From positions 2,914,001 to 2,978,000 of the forward strand of contig JBLDXI010000020.1 of NCBI GenBank assembly GCA_047495785.1: 64,000 nt of DNA, written 5' to 3'. The position numbers were made by a program, and so were the translations under genes. The stretch comes from Lepidodermella squamata (taxonomy: Eukaryota > Gastrotricha). Below are positions 34,133-45,537 of this stretch, in pieces (the first letter of the stretch is position 1; every line of letters starts with the position of its first letter). The notes under the pieces are model-generated. The model was not told where the DNA came from and made no database searches. It saw nothing but the letters and a program-made list of their open reading frames with translations.

Positions 34133-34816
34133 GGAATTATGAACGCAAAACGCTGCGTACGCGGAGTACAACGGACAAACCGGGCATGCTTGAGCAAGTA
34201 TGGGCACGTTACAAGCTAAGAACCCGCCAGCTACTGTGGAAAGAATCTTGCGCAAGAGCGTGACTACGTGTGCATGTAAATTAGCCTATGTGCGTAATCC
34301 GCTACGTGCACATGATCGTAAATCAGCGTATCTGCGTAATCGATTACGTCAGATAGTTTTTTTGCAACCCAGACGTCGATTTACTATCCTGGAGGTGCTA
34401 AGGATGGGAAAATCTAGCAACCACTCCATCATCACCACCATCATTTTTCCTTGCCTTTTTGAATTGCATTCTCTTCACGCGTTTTTTCACACCCAGAATC
34501 AATTGAATATTTTTATATACGGGCTAATATCGAAAGCAGTAAATGAAAATTATTTGTTTGTTTCCCTTCGCCGCGAATGAACGTCGATTGGTATTCCATT
34601 TCCCATTTCCCTGTCTTGGGTCATATCCTATGATTCGAAGCGTACACCGTGGCTTCTATTACTGCGCATTTTCACATTTTCCATTTAATGTTTATTCCGG
34701 TAATCCAATCAGTCTTGCAGAAAACCATTTTGTGACAATGAATCACGAATTTTAGATTGTTCAGCTTTTAACTTCACAGTCGGAGTTTCGGTGTATTTTA
34801 ATATTTTCATTGAGCG
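34133..34816. other. Upstream region of receptor copy 5
   Basis: Duplicate of 28857-29600 with small deletions; includes repeat block R copy 5. No gene seen. Confidence 0.6.
34135..34430. repeat. Intergenic repeat block R, copy 5
   Basis: Same order of sub-repeats as copy 4 ('tgcgtaatccgctacgtgca', then 'tgcgtaatcgattacgtcag'). About 0.4 kb before the receptor start at 34817. Confidence 0.7.
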
Positions 34817-37377
34817 ATGTTGGTTGAATCGCTTGTAATAGTCAATATTCTCTTATTAAGTGTCGCCGTCGGAGATGATCAAGGCCCCATGAAAAAGTGG
34901 AGCCTCCGAGACCCAGTCCCAGATTTCGTATCAACCACGACCTACGACTCAACTAAAAATGGATCCAATATTGAGAAACGACCCACTATTACTTTGTCCT
35001 TCCTCGCTGAGTATCGCAGTCCGATTTTTCAAATTGGCCCGATTGGTTACCTAGCAGCGTCATTTGCGTTGAAGCGGCTTAAAACGTTGGATAACTGGCT
35101 GCCAAATTATGATATTCAGCTGGAAATGCGAGACACAGGCGTAATTTTGATTCAATTTTGCAATCTATGCAAACTATCCATTCCTTTCCCTTTTCACAGT
35201 GTTTGGACGCATCAGCTGTGGCTCAGTTCGTCAATAGCTTGGAACAGAGTTTCAACGGCATAACCGATCGATTTCCACTTGTTGGAATCAATGATTGTGG
35301 AATGGATGCCACACGCCTGTCTGCTCTTATGATCAAGAATTACAACATGATAGGTATTACTCTGCTACAGCAGCATATGGACTTACTTTTCAATCGTAAA
35401 ATGTATCCTAATTTCTTTCCTCTTGGGGAGAGGGGTGACATTATTTGCATAGCTCTTGCGAAGTTTATCAGAAAAATGGGCTGGAAACGAGTTTCGTTGC
35501 TCTCGGATACAAATTCCTACAGCTCAATGCTCGAACAAGGCTACGTCAAATGGTTCGAACAATTCGAAATCTCTCTTGTATACTTGGTTCGCTTCAGAGC
35601 TTACACTACTGACGAGTATGAACTTGGGTCCAGTTTCACTGAGCTTGCATTGAGAAAACCAAGAATTATCATTACGCAGAGTGGCAACACGGCAACATTT
35701 GCGTGTTATCTCCATAAATTCGGCTTGATTGGGACTAGTTATGTTACTATTATGGCTACAAATATGTTTGATGTGAATGCAGAGGTTTCTCCTGTTCTCT
35801 CTTCATGGTGTTCGAAGGAAATGATAATGGAAGTATTGAATGGTGCAATCTCTGCACAGCAGTATGGCTCCACAATGGCTGACATTTACGGTCCTAATAC
35901 TAAGGAGATGACGGGCGCAAGTATTGGCGACATGGTTGATTACGCGAATTCAAAAGTGGAAGACGCAAATTTCTTTTCCATGTTCTTAATGCAATACGAC
36001 AGAGTTCTCGCCGTTGGGTTAATTTTAAATGAGACCGAGCGATTGCTAGCAAGTCGTAACATGACCTTAAGTGATTGGACCACAAGATCTGAAAACTTCA
36101 AGCGGAATGGCCGGGATATTGTTGGAATCATGAAAGAAGCTATCTACAGCATTCATAATATCTCAGGCATGAAAGGTCAGTACTCATTCGATGCCACAAC
36201 TGCACAATCTGTTGGATCCATGCCGATACTATTTGAGGAAATTCATGTAACTAAAAATAGTAATACAGGAAAATATATATCAATGCGGTCGACATTAGCC
36301 TATTATAAAAGCAACGACCCAGAGCCTCTAACAGTTCGGTGGTCGAATATGCGATGGAAAACGCCGAATAATTTGCCGCCGAGAGATGCTCTCGAGATCA
36401 CCCACCAGCTTTTGCCTGATTTGAGTAATGCTGTCAAAATAGCATTGCGAGTTCTTGTATCCATCGAAATTATCGCTCTGTTCGGCTCTTTAGTGTTATC
36501 CGCCAAAAATGCTCGGGGTCTGCTGAATAGAGGGACGTTGTTGACATTGGCTTTCGGCCAACTGACTGTTCTATGCCATATTTACGTTTCGACCATCGAA
36601 ACCAAAGACAAAGGTGAGCTTGGTAAGATGTGTCTGGCAGCAGTTGTTCTTGTTTGGGCGGGGTTTTCGTTGATAACGGTATCAATGTCTCAATTGATCT
36701 GCAGATTCGCCAACAGTCTTCAGTCTTTTTTGCTCTTCAGTTTCGGCTGGGCATGTCTTCAAGCTATTCTGATAACCCTGAGTGCGAATGCGACAGCGTT
36801 TGACATAAAGGAGAAGATTCTTCCTCTTGAGATATCGCCAGAGGATGCGAGCTACGGTATTCAACCTTATCGCTATGAATGCCAGATTCTCGAGCAGTTG
36901 TTGGCAGGGTCGATGACCTCGTTCGTTGCTAGCATTTTCGCCGGCACATCGCAACTCGCTCTCCTGATCAAAACATCAGCCACTGTAATTTCAGCAAATT
37001 TGCACGGTAGAACTTTGCGAAGCCCCCGCCTGAAATTCAGATCGCTTGTGCTATACGCAGCGATGTTGCTGTTGGGAGCAGCTTTCTTTATAGGATCCTT
37101 GAGGCCCAATGACTATCAGTACCTGGCTCTGTTGACCGCATTCCTCACATTATTGATCGGAAGTGGATTGATTGCCTTTCTCTTCTTTGAAGGTAAAAGC
37201 ACACCTTGTGAAATATTAAGATTTCATTTCAATTTTGTAGCTTTTGTGGGAGAGGTGCCGGAAATTTATTCACGGAAATCACGAGCACCGAAACTGAGCC
37301 ACGCGCCAATCAGCCCTGCGCCGCCAGCTACTGGAAACTCGTTTTACAGGAACCAAAATAGCCCGAAGCCCGAATGA
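34817..37377 (+). CDS. GABA-B-like class C receptor, copy 5
   Basis: Exons 34817-35140, 35200-37192 and 37241-37377 (introns 59 and 48 bp); 817 residues. Signal peptide about 1-18. The flytrap has the same RDTG-C junction and invariant central block but is the most diverged in the second half (MATNMFDVNAEVSPVL, AQQYGSTMADIYGPNTKEM), and about six residues around the FPVQYDR position are missing. The seven-transmembrane part is intact, with GKMC and YECQIL. The 44-residue tail is Pro-rich, and its Gly-Asn-Ser-Phe motif recalls the copy 1 tail. Confidence 0.8.
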
Positions 37378-38558
37378 GTCGAACGAAGTTTTTCTAGCGT
37401 TCAAACTTTCTCCAGCGGAACTTGCAATTCTTATAATTATTGATCTATTTAAGAGCCATAAATCCAGGTGATAAAAATCATTGGATAGCTCAGCTACTAT
37501 CACAGGTTTGAATGCCAATTATTCTCCCTATCATTGCTGATTGAATGTGATCACAGTCACTTGTATCAAGCTGTCTGTTGTTTAAAAACCGCAGGCCATA
37601 CGGTCTGAAAATAATATTTTCGAAAAAATACGTTTCATTATATAATATACGGAAGACAAGAAGGGTATAACCTGAATGGCTTCCGTATATGTGTGTTATC
37701 CGTGTCGTATCGTAAAATTTTCAGGGTTACTAATATTTTATGGTACACTCTCACTGAATTTCTATTGCTATAATTTGAAATTAAAAAATCCAACTTGAAA
37801 AAAAACATGAATTTTGTTTCTTGCTCATTTTTTTCTCGCATTCTTCATTTTGCGAGTTTTTTGTTTGTTTTTCACATCGAATTTCCCGCATTTCTGGCAC
37901 GCCAAACAAATTGCTGGTGCTGAATCTTGAAATCGGGCTCTCGGTGGTTCTGCTCGATTGGCTTCGGATGGCTATCAATGCGACTGTCACGACGCCTTCG
38001 GTAACTCGGGTTGCAGAGCTGCTTCTAAATCGACGAAGAACACGATCGACGAAATCTTGAACGAATTAGCCGCAATTTGCCACGGTTTCAGCAAACGCCC
38101 AACAAGACTTGCTCGAATTCGTCTACTTTGCTCGATTCGCTGTGCCTTCTAGCTTTCTTTGTCACAAGCGATGCCGTGTTGCGATTTCTGAAATCCAATG
38201 CTGCCCGAGCTCTCTCTGATTTCACGGAAAGCTGGCCGATTGTTTCTTGATTTCCGCGACATGCTGGACGAATTCTGCCCAAATTTTGCCAATTTCTGGA
38301 CGTGTTCTGCCCGATTCACCCGAGCTCGTAGCTAAGTGCTGTTTGATTGCGGTGAATGCTGCCCGATTCGATGCCTGGCGTGTGCAATTTCTCCCAAAAT
38401 TATTCCACATTTTTCGTGATTCTTAATAAAATCGTTTTAGAGTGTTGCTTGAACTTTTTTGGGTTTCTCTTGTGTGTTTGACAAGTAGGGTTTATGATGA
38501 TATTTTCTGGACAAGCTGGCATTTTTTGATATAAAAATATCAAAAAAATCCCTGCTTG

Positions 38559-38908
38559 CATAGACAACACTGTAACAGATAGGAAACTAACGATCTTTCC
38601 ATAGTGAATTTATTCGAGCTGTTATTACAAAAAGGGCGGCACGCGACCACTTTTTATGCCACCCAACGCCCTATCCGCCCATTATAATTGTAATTAATTT
38701 CAAAAATTAAAAAAGCGGCTGGTACCTTTTTCGAAAATTTTGATTTTCTGCTCATTTTTAATTTTGAAATTAATTACAATTATAATGGGCGGATAGGGCG
38801 TTGGGTGGCATAAAAAGTGGTCGCGTGCCGCCCTTTTTGCAATAACAGCTCGAATAAATTCACTATGGAAAGATCGTTAGTTTCCTATCTGTTACAGTGT
38901 TGTCTATG
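38559..38908. mobile_element. hAT-like non-autonomous foldback element with 8-bp target duplication
   Basis: Two arms of about 150 bp are near-perfect reverse complements around a spacer of about 40 bp. Ends are 'catagacaacactgtaacag' and its reverse complement. The element is flanked by 'cctgcttg' at 38551-38558 and again at 38909-38916, an exact 8-bp direct repeat, the target-site length of hAT elements. Length 350 bp, no coding. The near-identity of the arms suggests recent insertion. Confidence 0.75.
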
Positions 38909-39133
38909 CCTGCTTGGAAGAAGGTTTTATGAGTTTATAATTCGGCCATTAAGAAGGCATATTTTACGATACGATCCGGATAACTATACATATTTTATTT
39001 CGAGAGCCAAAGCGCTTCCCGAAAGTTTAGTCCGTTTTTTTACTTCACCCTTGTGAAACAGACGTACTAATAAGAATCTAATGACGAGCACCGTGTACGC
39101 GTTAGCAGTAATGTCTTACTGGTGATATGATTA

Positions 39134-39229
39134 CCTTAGTTACCGAAATACAAGCCTAGGCGGCACTACAAAGAACATCAAAGTGCCGACAAAGAGATGC
39201 CGCCCAGGCTTCTATTTCGGTAACTACGG
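39134..39229. mobile_element. Short TA-flanked inverted-repeat element
   Basis: Ends 'ccttagttaccgaaatacaa' and the reverse complement of 'tatttcggtaactacgg' pair over about 32 bp with a few mismatches; TA lies on both sides. Only 96 bp. Fits a Tc1/mariner-type MITE. Confidence 0.55.
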
Positions 39230-39838
39230 TATTTTGAAATCACGCGAATATATTAATATAGCTCCTGGCAATCAAATTCGGAAAGCTGCGAAAATGACAC
39301 TTTTATCGCTATCTATTGATTTCTGTCCCATTGGACTTTTAATACTTGAAATACAGTTCACAGTTCTTCAGGGTAAAAGGTATTCGGATTAAAAAGGAAG
39401 TTCAAGCATTCAATTTCATTGTCAGATTTTACATGACAATTAGCACTTTCCAGGCCTCCTGAATATAGCCTTCTGAATGATGCATATATCACAGTTCTAT
39501 TGCCAAACTAAAATCGAAAACAAAATTTTAACTGCCGCATGAAATTATGTTCTATAACATTCAAGCCACCTCAACCGAATTGTTACTTTCGGCCATTGAG
39601 CGGTAGTTCTGGGCGAGAACTGCTTCCCTCGATTCTCGGTTGTAGTTTTTCCCCAATCCCGAACTAATGAGCTATAAAAGTGGTTGAAAGCTTGTCTGAA
39701 TCCGCAAGGCCATATCCTCAATCCGGGATAACCTGCTTTATTAAGCTACACCTTTGTCGATAATCAGCTGAGGATTTACATATAAATTGAGGAAGCCTCC
39801 ACATATTTAAGGGGCCAAAATCTGCGATTCGCCTAAAA

Positions 39839-41250
39839 ATGGCGTCAACGCTAATACGAGAACTGCTTCTCATTTACTTCCTTGCAACTCTCGGGCATGG
39901 CTTCATTCGACTCAGGTTGACGAGAGTTCTAACAGGCCAGGCCCTAATGAATCGGATTCATTCCGATTCGTTGGAGCACGACCTTCGACGATTATTTGGC
40001 AAGAATATTGACCAGCAGAGCAACATGCCCATCCGCTACTACAACGTTAGAGATTTTCGGATCATATTGCTCTATATTCTAAATATATTCTATATTCATA
40101 TCATCATCTAAACAGAAGCAGTATTACGCTGAAATCTCGATTGGAACTCCTCCTCAAAAGTTCAAAATTTCCTTTGACACGGGCTCGGCTTGTTTGTGAG
40201 TTGAAACCTTGTGAAGCGAATTTTACGTAATTTATGTGAGTAAAGCATTGTCCCCTCGATCAAATGTATCAGCGATCGCTGCCTAAATTACACCCGTTAT
40301 GACAGTGCGGCATCCTCAACCTACATCGCAGACGGAAAGCAGGTGGTCGTTGGTTACGGCCCGGTAGAGGGCAACGTCGCTTTTCAAGGCTACGTAAGCA
40401 TCGACGACGTGCAATTCGGGGACATCGCCCTAAAAACAGCTAGATTTATTGAGTTCACAAAAATCCTCGAATTCCCCGATGACTTTGTGACCCCGTATGA
40501 CGGACTATTTGGCATGAACACAGTTAAGAACGATTCGGAGAATTGGGGACCTGGTTTGACAACATTCCCCGCAATGATGCAGCAAAATCTATTGGATGAG
40601 CCTATCGCGACTTTTTACATGAAACGTGAGCCGAATTCCTTAGATGGCGGGGAGGTGATTTTGGGTGGCAGTGACCCAAGCCTCTATGATGGAGAGCTAA
40701 CGACCCTGAAAACGGTCCCTCATCCTGCAGGATGGTGGGTCGTTCAAATGGATGGTGTAACTCTGGGGGATCAGAATTTCTGTCCTTCAGGCTGTAATGT
40801 CGCGGTAGATACCGGGATGCCGAAAATTGCTGGATCTCCAGCTAATATCCAGAAGCTTCACGCTGCTATTGGAGCTCGTGTTATCCGACCAGGAGGGCAT
40901 GAATACGTTATTCCCTGTGAGAAGTAAGATTCATTTTTATTGGGGTATCGTTGCTAATTTTCCAGTTTTCCAGGATACCATCTTTGCCGGACATTACATT
41001 CACATTTTCTAGCCGTCCATTCATTTTAAAGCCGCAGGACTACATCATAAAAACTGACAGCGATGGAGACTTCGCAGCGAGTCTTTGTGTCACAGTATTC
41101 GCGCCGTACCCATCCATTCCGAGACAGGCTGGGTTTGATTGGGTTTTGGGCGACGCTTTCATGGCACGAGTTGTTACTCAGTTTAATTTCGCTAATTTAA
41201 CCATTTCTTTTGGCCAGCAAATGAATAATGCTTTTATTGGCATCGCGTGA
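39839..41250 (+). CDS. Pepsin-family (A1) aspartic protease, copy 3
   Basis: Exons 39839-40045, 40116-40195, 40246-40923 and 40974-41250 (introns 70, 50 and 50 bp); 413 residues. Same exon phases as copies 1 and 2; closest to copy 2. Signal peptide about 1-21 and propeptide IRLRLTRVL. Catalytic motifs FDTGS and AVDTGM are both present; the NLWVPS block reads CFIVPS and the flap VGYGPVEG. The C-terminal [17 protein letters not shown] is kept, followed by a tail about ten residues longer than in copy 2. It lies downstream of the receptor array, so proteases bracket the receptors on both sides. AATAAA overlaps the stop. Confidence 0.85.
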
Positions 41251-42650
41251 ATAAATGCACGCAGCGCCTGATATGTCCAAAATAAGGCCTAAAGTAAATA
41301 GTCTGGTTAATATAATCTCGTCTAAGCTCTAATCAGCACGCATTGATGTCGCATCCGGACATCTTGCACTTATGATTTGATGCCTAGCGGATCATATTAA
41401 TATCAATAAGACGTTTAATGCTTTTGAAACGAGAGCTGAGCCCTCGGATTCTGCGTAATAAAAATGCCGTCAGTCAGCTGTTTCTATTAATAACTCATCG
41501 AAGATTTAATTACTAAGCGATTAACTGAGGAGGTCATTCCAGCTTAAACTGGCGTCATCGACGTTAATCAAATCATGAGAATATTAAGGGATTTTTCAAT
41601 TAGGCTATAATTAAGACGTTCGAATTCCAGCTTCTCGTCCCGGTAGTTCCTGGTTTGTTTTTCGTCGAAATATATTTCGGGAAGTTCAAAAATGAATCCA
41701 CGACCCACTGATAAAATACATCTTCAAATGCATGTCTTTTCATTTGATAAATCAACGAATTGAAGTTATTACCTTTTTAACATTTTGACTTTTGTATTCC
41801 CCATCCCTTCATATCCCTTCGTATTTCAGATATTTCTGTTTATGACACAGGTGATTGAGAGGGTCAAATTCAACTTCATGGCCTGGCTTTTACCATGAAC
41901 GCGGTAACCAAGTGTACATTATCAAAAGTCAAGGGATACACCAGTGAAACACCAACCCCTTGTATATTGCAACGTGCTATTTGCCGTAGCCGAGTTAGAT
42001 CCTCCGAGGAGGCAACTGCTGTAGCTTTTTAGCCGCATCTCACTCCATATTCGCATTTAGGGGTTTCAGGGACCAGAGATGAGAGAAGAGACGGGAATAA
42101 CAATGGAGGGATGAATAAACGCGAAATTGATGCTTCAACAACCACACCGATGCAGCTAAATCCTTCAGAAGGATAGTATAGGCAGCGAGTCCACCTCCCA
42201 CCTCCCCTCCTGGTCCCCTTACAACCGCGTGAGCGAACACGGAGTGTGTGTTTCGGCCATGATGGCTCGAAGGTTATAGCCGTGCCTTCTTGTGCCTTCG
42301 TGGTTCAATCCCCGGGTATGACACTTTTGGAGCACTCGTGTAGCGCGTTACAGATAGGGAGGATGGTTTTATCATTCATCAGAAAGACCTATTAAAAAAT
42401 CCCTTTAAGCCATAGAATCTTGTTGACACAGCAATTTCCTACGTTCTAATTATTAATATTGTTCCCTAAGCCATCAACCACAAGCCACAAGATTATTAAC
42501 CTATGATCTGTCAGTAAGATAAGATTGCCTACTTCTCCTTACTTCTTTTGCGTAAATATCGGGATTAAATTTTTTGAGATTGCTCAGTAGGAAAAATTAG
42601 AATTCTCAGACTTGGGAATATTCAAGACGTGCTGCTTACAAAAGCTATAA
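41251..42650. other. Intergenic, no gene seen
   Basis: No supported gene. A tRNA-like but non-folding stretch lies near 42250-42320 (see rejected items). A TATA-like word (agctataaatg) touches the start codon of the next gene. Confidence 0.5.
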
Positions 42651-45537
42651 ATGCCAATCTTTCAACATAACAGCAGAGTTCATTCGGAGGGTGTTGATGA
42701 TATTCAGAATGACACTTTATCAAAGTGCTGCCAGAGTGCATTGTCTCTCATAGACGCCAATCCAAAGACCAAACTTGGTAGGTCGCTTCAGCTCTCGCAG
42801 GTTTGTTCAACGAAGAGCATCAAGCGAACATGAATTATTTGCCCCTTCAAATCCAGATATGCATACTCTTGGCAATCGCCATAGCGGCAACTTGCGTGCA
42901 AATTTATACCGACGTCGAACTTTCCCAATCTAGGAATCGTAAATCGGCAAAGATTATCGTAAGTTTCAAATTCTCGGGTTTCTCTCGATCGTGATTTGTA
43001 ACGACTTTTTCAGAGTGTCATGGAGGAAGTTTTCGAAATTTACGACGTCATCAATCTCTTGTCATGTAAGCTATTTTGTATAGGATTCCTATCTTAACTA
43101 TAAACGTCTTATCATTTGTAAAAGCTGAAATGGAACCATCTTACGAGTAAGCAAACTCTCAGTTTCGTAAAAGAATAATAGTTTCACGGCTTTTTCTCTT
43201 CCTAAGGCACGTTAACGCACCGTATGACGTATTCTTGATGAAGGCCCAAAGCGCGATGCAGGAAGTGGACAAAGTAATATTTCAGTTGCAACCTCATTAC
43301 TAAACTTGTGATAATTCAATCTCTTCAACAGAAGTTGGTTTGGGCGACTAATTGGCCGACAGACGTTTCTGCACTGCCAAGCGCTCAAAGAGTGAATGTT
43401 ACATCGGCGTTCACTCTCCGAGCTGCAATCAGAGCAGTTCGAGACAGGAGAAAAATTTCCAACTCTACGACTGAAGCTGACGTTATATCATTCTATTCCG
43501 GAATAATCGACGCGCTGGCTATATTAGCCCGTACAAGCACTTTGAACTCGTTCAGGTTTCCGTTGTGGCAGGAATTTTTCACGGTTTATTACGCCTATCA
43601 AGTGGTTTGTAAATTTTGAAAATCGAATTCTAACATTATTGCCCTTCTTTCTCATCAGCGATTTAATTTTGGTAAATACTCAATGGTTGGCCAGAAGCTA
43701 GCAACTGAGAGTAAGTCTCAATCCGGTCTTACGATAAGGCTAAAAGATATCTTCCACAGATCGCACTGTCAACTTCAAAGATCCTATATATCAATCCTTG
43801 ATTCTATTCTACAATCGCTACCAAGAATTCATTAAGGTTTGCAGTGTAACCTCGGCATCTGGAAATGAGAAGGCGAAAAATTTGACAGAGCAGGAAGCTA
43901 ATCGTAATGTCGAAAGGATGCATCAATTCGTAAACCGTTCCTACCTCATTAAAATCAACGGATCATACTTAATATCAGACTTTTAAAAGGTTTTGGATCG
44001 TGATTTTGTCTCCTTGGACGGCGACGAATGGCGAAATGTGATGGGAGCTCAGGCTGCTAACATTCGGTGGGTTACACACTGGCTGACGCAGCGTATCCGT
44101 AGCAGTGTGGAGGAGTCGGTATATCTTTGGCCTTACGCCGACAAGCTGTGTAAGTGCTGATAAAGCTGAGTTTCATTATACTTCGAGCTTTCGGTTACTT
44201 TCAGCTGTTGGCTTGTTCGCCTCTTCTGCAGTTCTAATTTTACTGTGCGCTATTGCCCACTTAGTTGGGGCTTCAAAATTACAGCGGCAGATATCGGAAT
44301 CCCATTCCAACCTGAATTTGCTGTATGAATCCATGAATCTCATCTACGACTACGTGCCCAAGTCGCAAAGAGAATCAGTTAAACGCGGTATGACGGAGGC
44401 ATCAGTAGTTCGTTTTGCTCCAGGTTTGTGTTGATGCTCTGAAGCTTCTGATGTCCCTAACTCACGCCCTTTTCCCAGACACCTGTGTTATGGTCCTCGA
44501 CATCGTAAACGTCTCCAACCTGATGGAATCTCTCGACCTGGATGCATTTGAAACACTCATTCATGAATACTTCCAAACAGTTAATCTGGAATCCGAAGGA
44601 TATCATGACGACTAATAATGTCTTTCCTTTAGATCGAAACGACCCTGTTGAAGTACAACTGCTTCAAAGTAAATATTATCCAAGTCATAGCGTATATAAA
44701 TATGATATCTATTTTGCTAGGTTATGATAGCTGGTAAGTCTTGAAGAAACAGGCACGAATGATGAAAATCGTATATAATCCTACGCAAAATTGCTTAGGG
44801 GATACTTTATGCCTAGCTGCTGGCGTTGGAGAACACCATGCGACGGTAAAAAATCCTGAAAAAATTTAATATTTTTGATCGCTACTAATTCTTTCGCAGG
44901 ATCATATCTGGGAGGTATTCAGATTTGTACAACACCACTCTAGGTAGCCATAAATCCCTATATGTATAATTAGATGCTGTCACTAGCACTCGAGCTGGAG
45001 GAAACTTTGTCACAACGGGCGGAGGTATTAGATGAGAAATCAATAAATCTCCGAGTTGGACTACATTCAGGTTTTCCATAAATTAAAAAATCAGCAAAAA
45101 AGTTCACTCTTACTATCAAATTAGGTCCCAGTTTCTACCGGATTTTCCAGAGCTTTCGCTTCCCCCAAGTTGGCATTTTTGGACCCATTATGCAAATGGC
45201 CGCTCTGATGCACGCAACCGGCCTCGGTGAGACATTATTTTATTTGTATTATTTTCATCCATGCGATGCTTCCAGGGCGCAAGATTCATGTATCCTCTTC
45301 GATTTTCAATCGATTGAGTGGAACAGATGAATTTATGTTTCACGCGCGCGGAATCACTTCCTTATCCGTAAGTCCTATTTCATGCTTCCCCCATTTCTAA
45401 GCCAGATTAAACTAATTTTTTAAAAGGATGACGAAGCTCGAATCCCGTCTTATTGGGCGACTTGGAGCGACGAAACGGAAAATTACGACGAGACGTCTAG
45501 TGTCACCTCTGTCCTGCGAAGAGCGAAACGCGACTAG
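42651..45537 (+). CDS. Two-pass membrane protein, NIT-like sensor plus class III cyclase-like domain, copy 1
   Basis: Nineteen exons with introns of 49-65 bp; 626 residues. Exon starts: 42651, 42857, 43014, 43125, 43207, 43332, 43659, 43760, 43990, 44205, 44479, 44633, 44721, 44799, 44900, 44974, 45125, 45276, 45427. A cytoplasmic N-terminus, TM1 (about 51-68), an extracellular helical region of about 250 residues resembling NIT sensor domains, and TM2 (about 350-370) lead to a linker ending LIYDYVPK, like the linker before guanylate cyclase domains. The cyclase-like part keeps both metal Asp positions (LDIVNVSN and AGDTLCLA) and ends GRKIHVSS, but the Asn and Arg of the usual NTASRM motif are absent (IFGPIMQMAALMHA), and the guanine-recognition Glu is Met. 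Probably a pseudo-cyclase or one half of a heterodimer. Exon 13 is only 13 nt. Confidence 0.75.

Larger units (their letters stand above)
37378..39838. other. Intergenic, two MITE-like elements
   Basis: Contains the foldback element at 38559-38908 and the TA-flanked element at 39134-39229. At about 37940-38060 a plus-strand reading with DGYQCDC and NSGC recalls an EGF repeat but has no splice-consistent context. No supported gene. Confidence 0.5.

Noticed and set aside
37958-38152. EGF-like reading (DGYQCDC ... NSGC)
   Set aside because: Only three to four of six Cys, no start codon context, no splice-consistent neighbours; likely chance.
42250-42325. tRNA-like sequence (D-arm-like 'ggctcgaaggttatagcc' and T-loop-like 'ggttcaatcccc')
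   Set aside because: The T-stem has mismatches and no acceptor or anticodon stem can be formed; at most a decayed tRNA-derived repeat.
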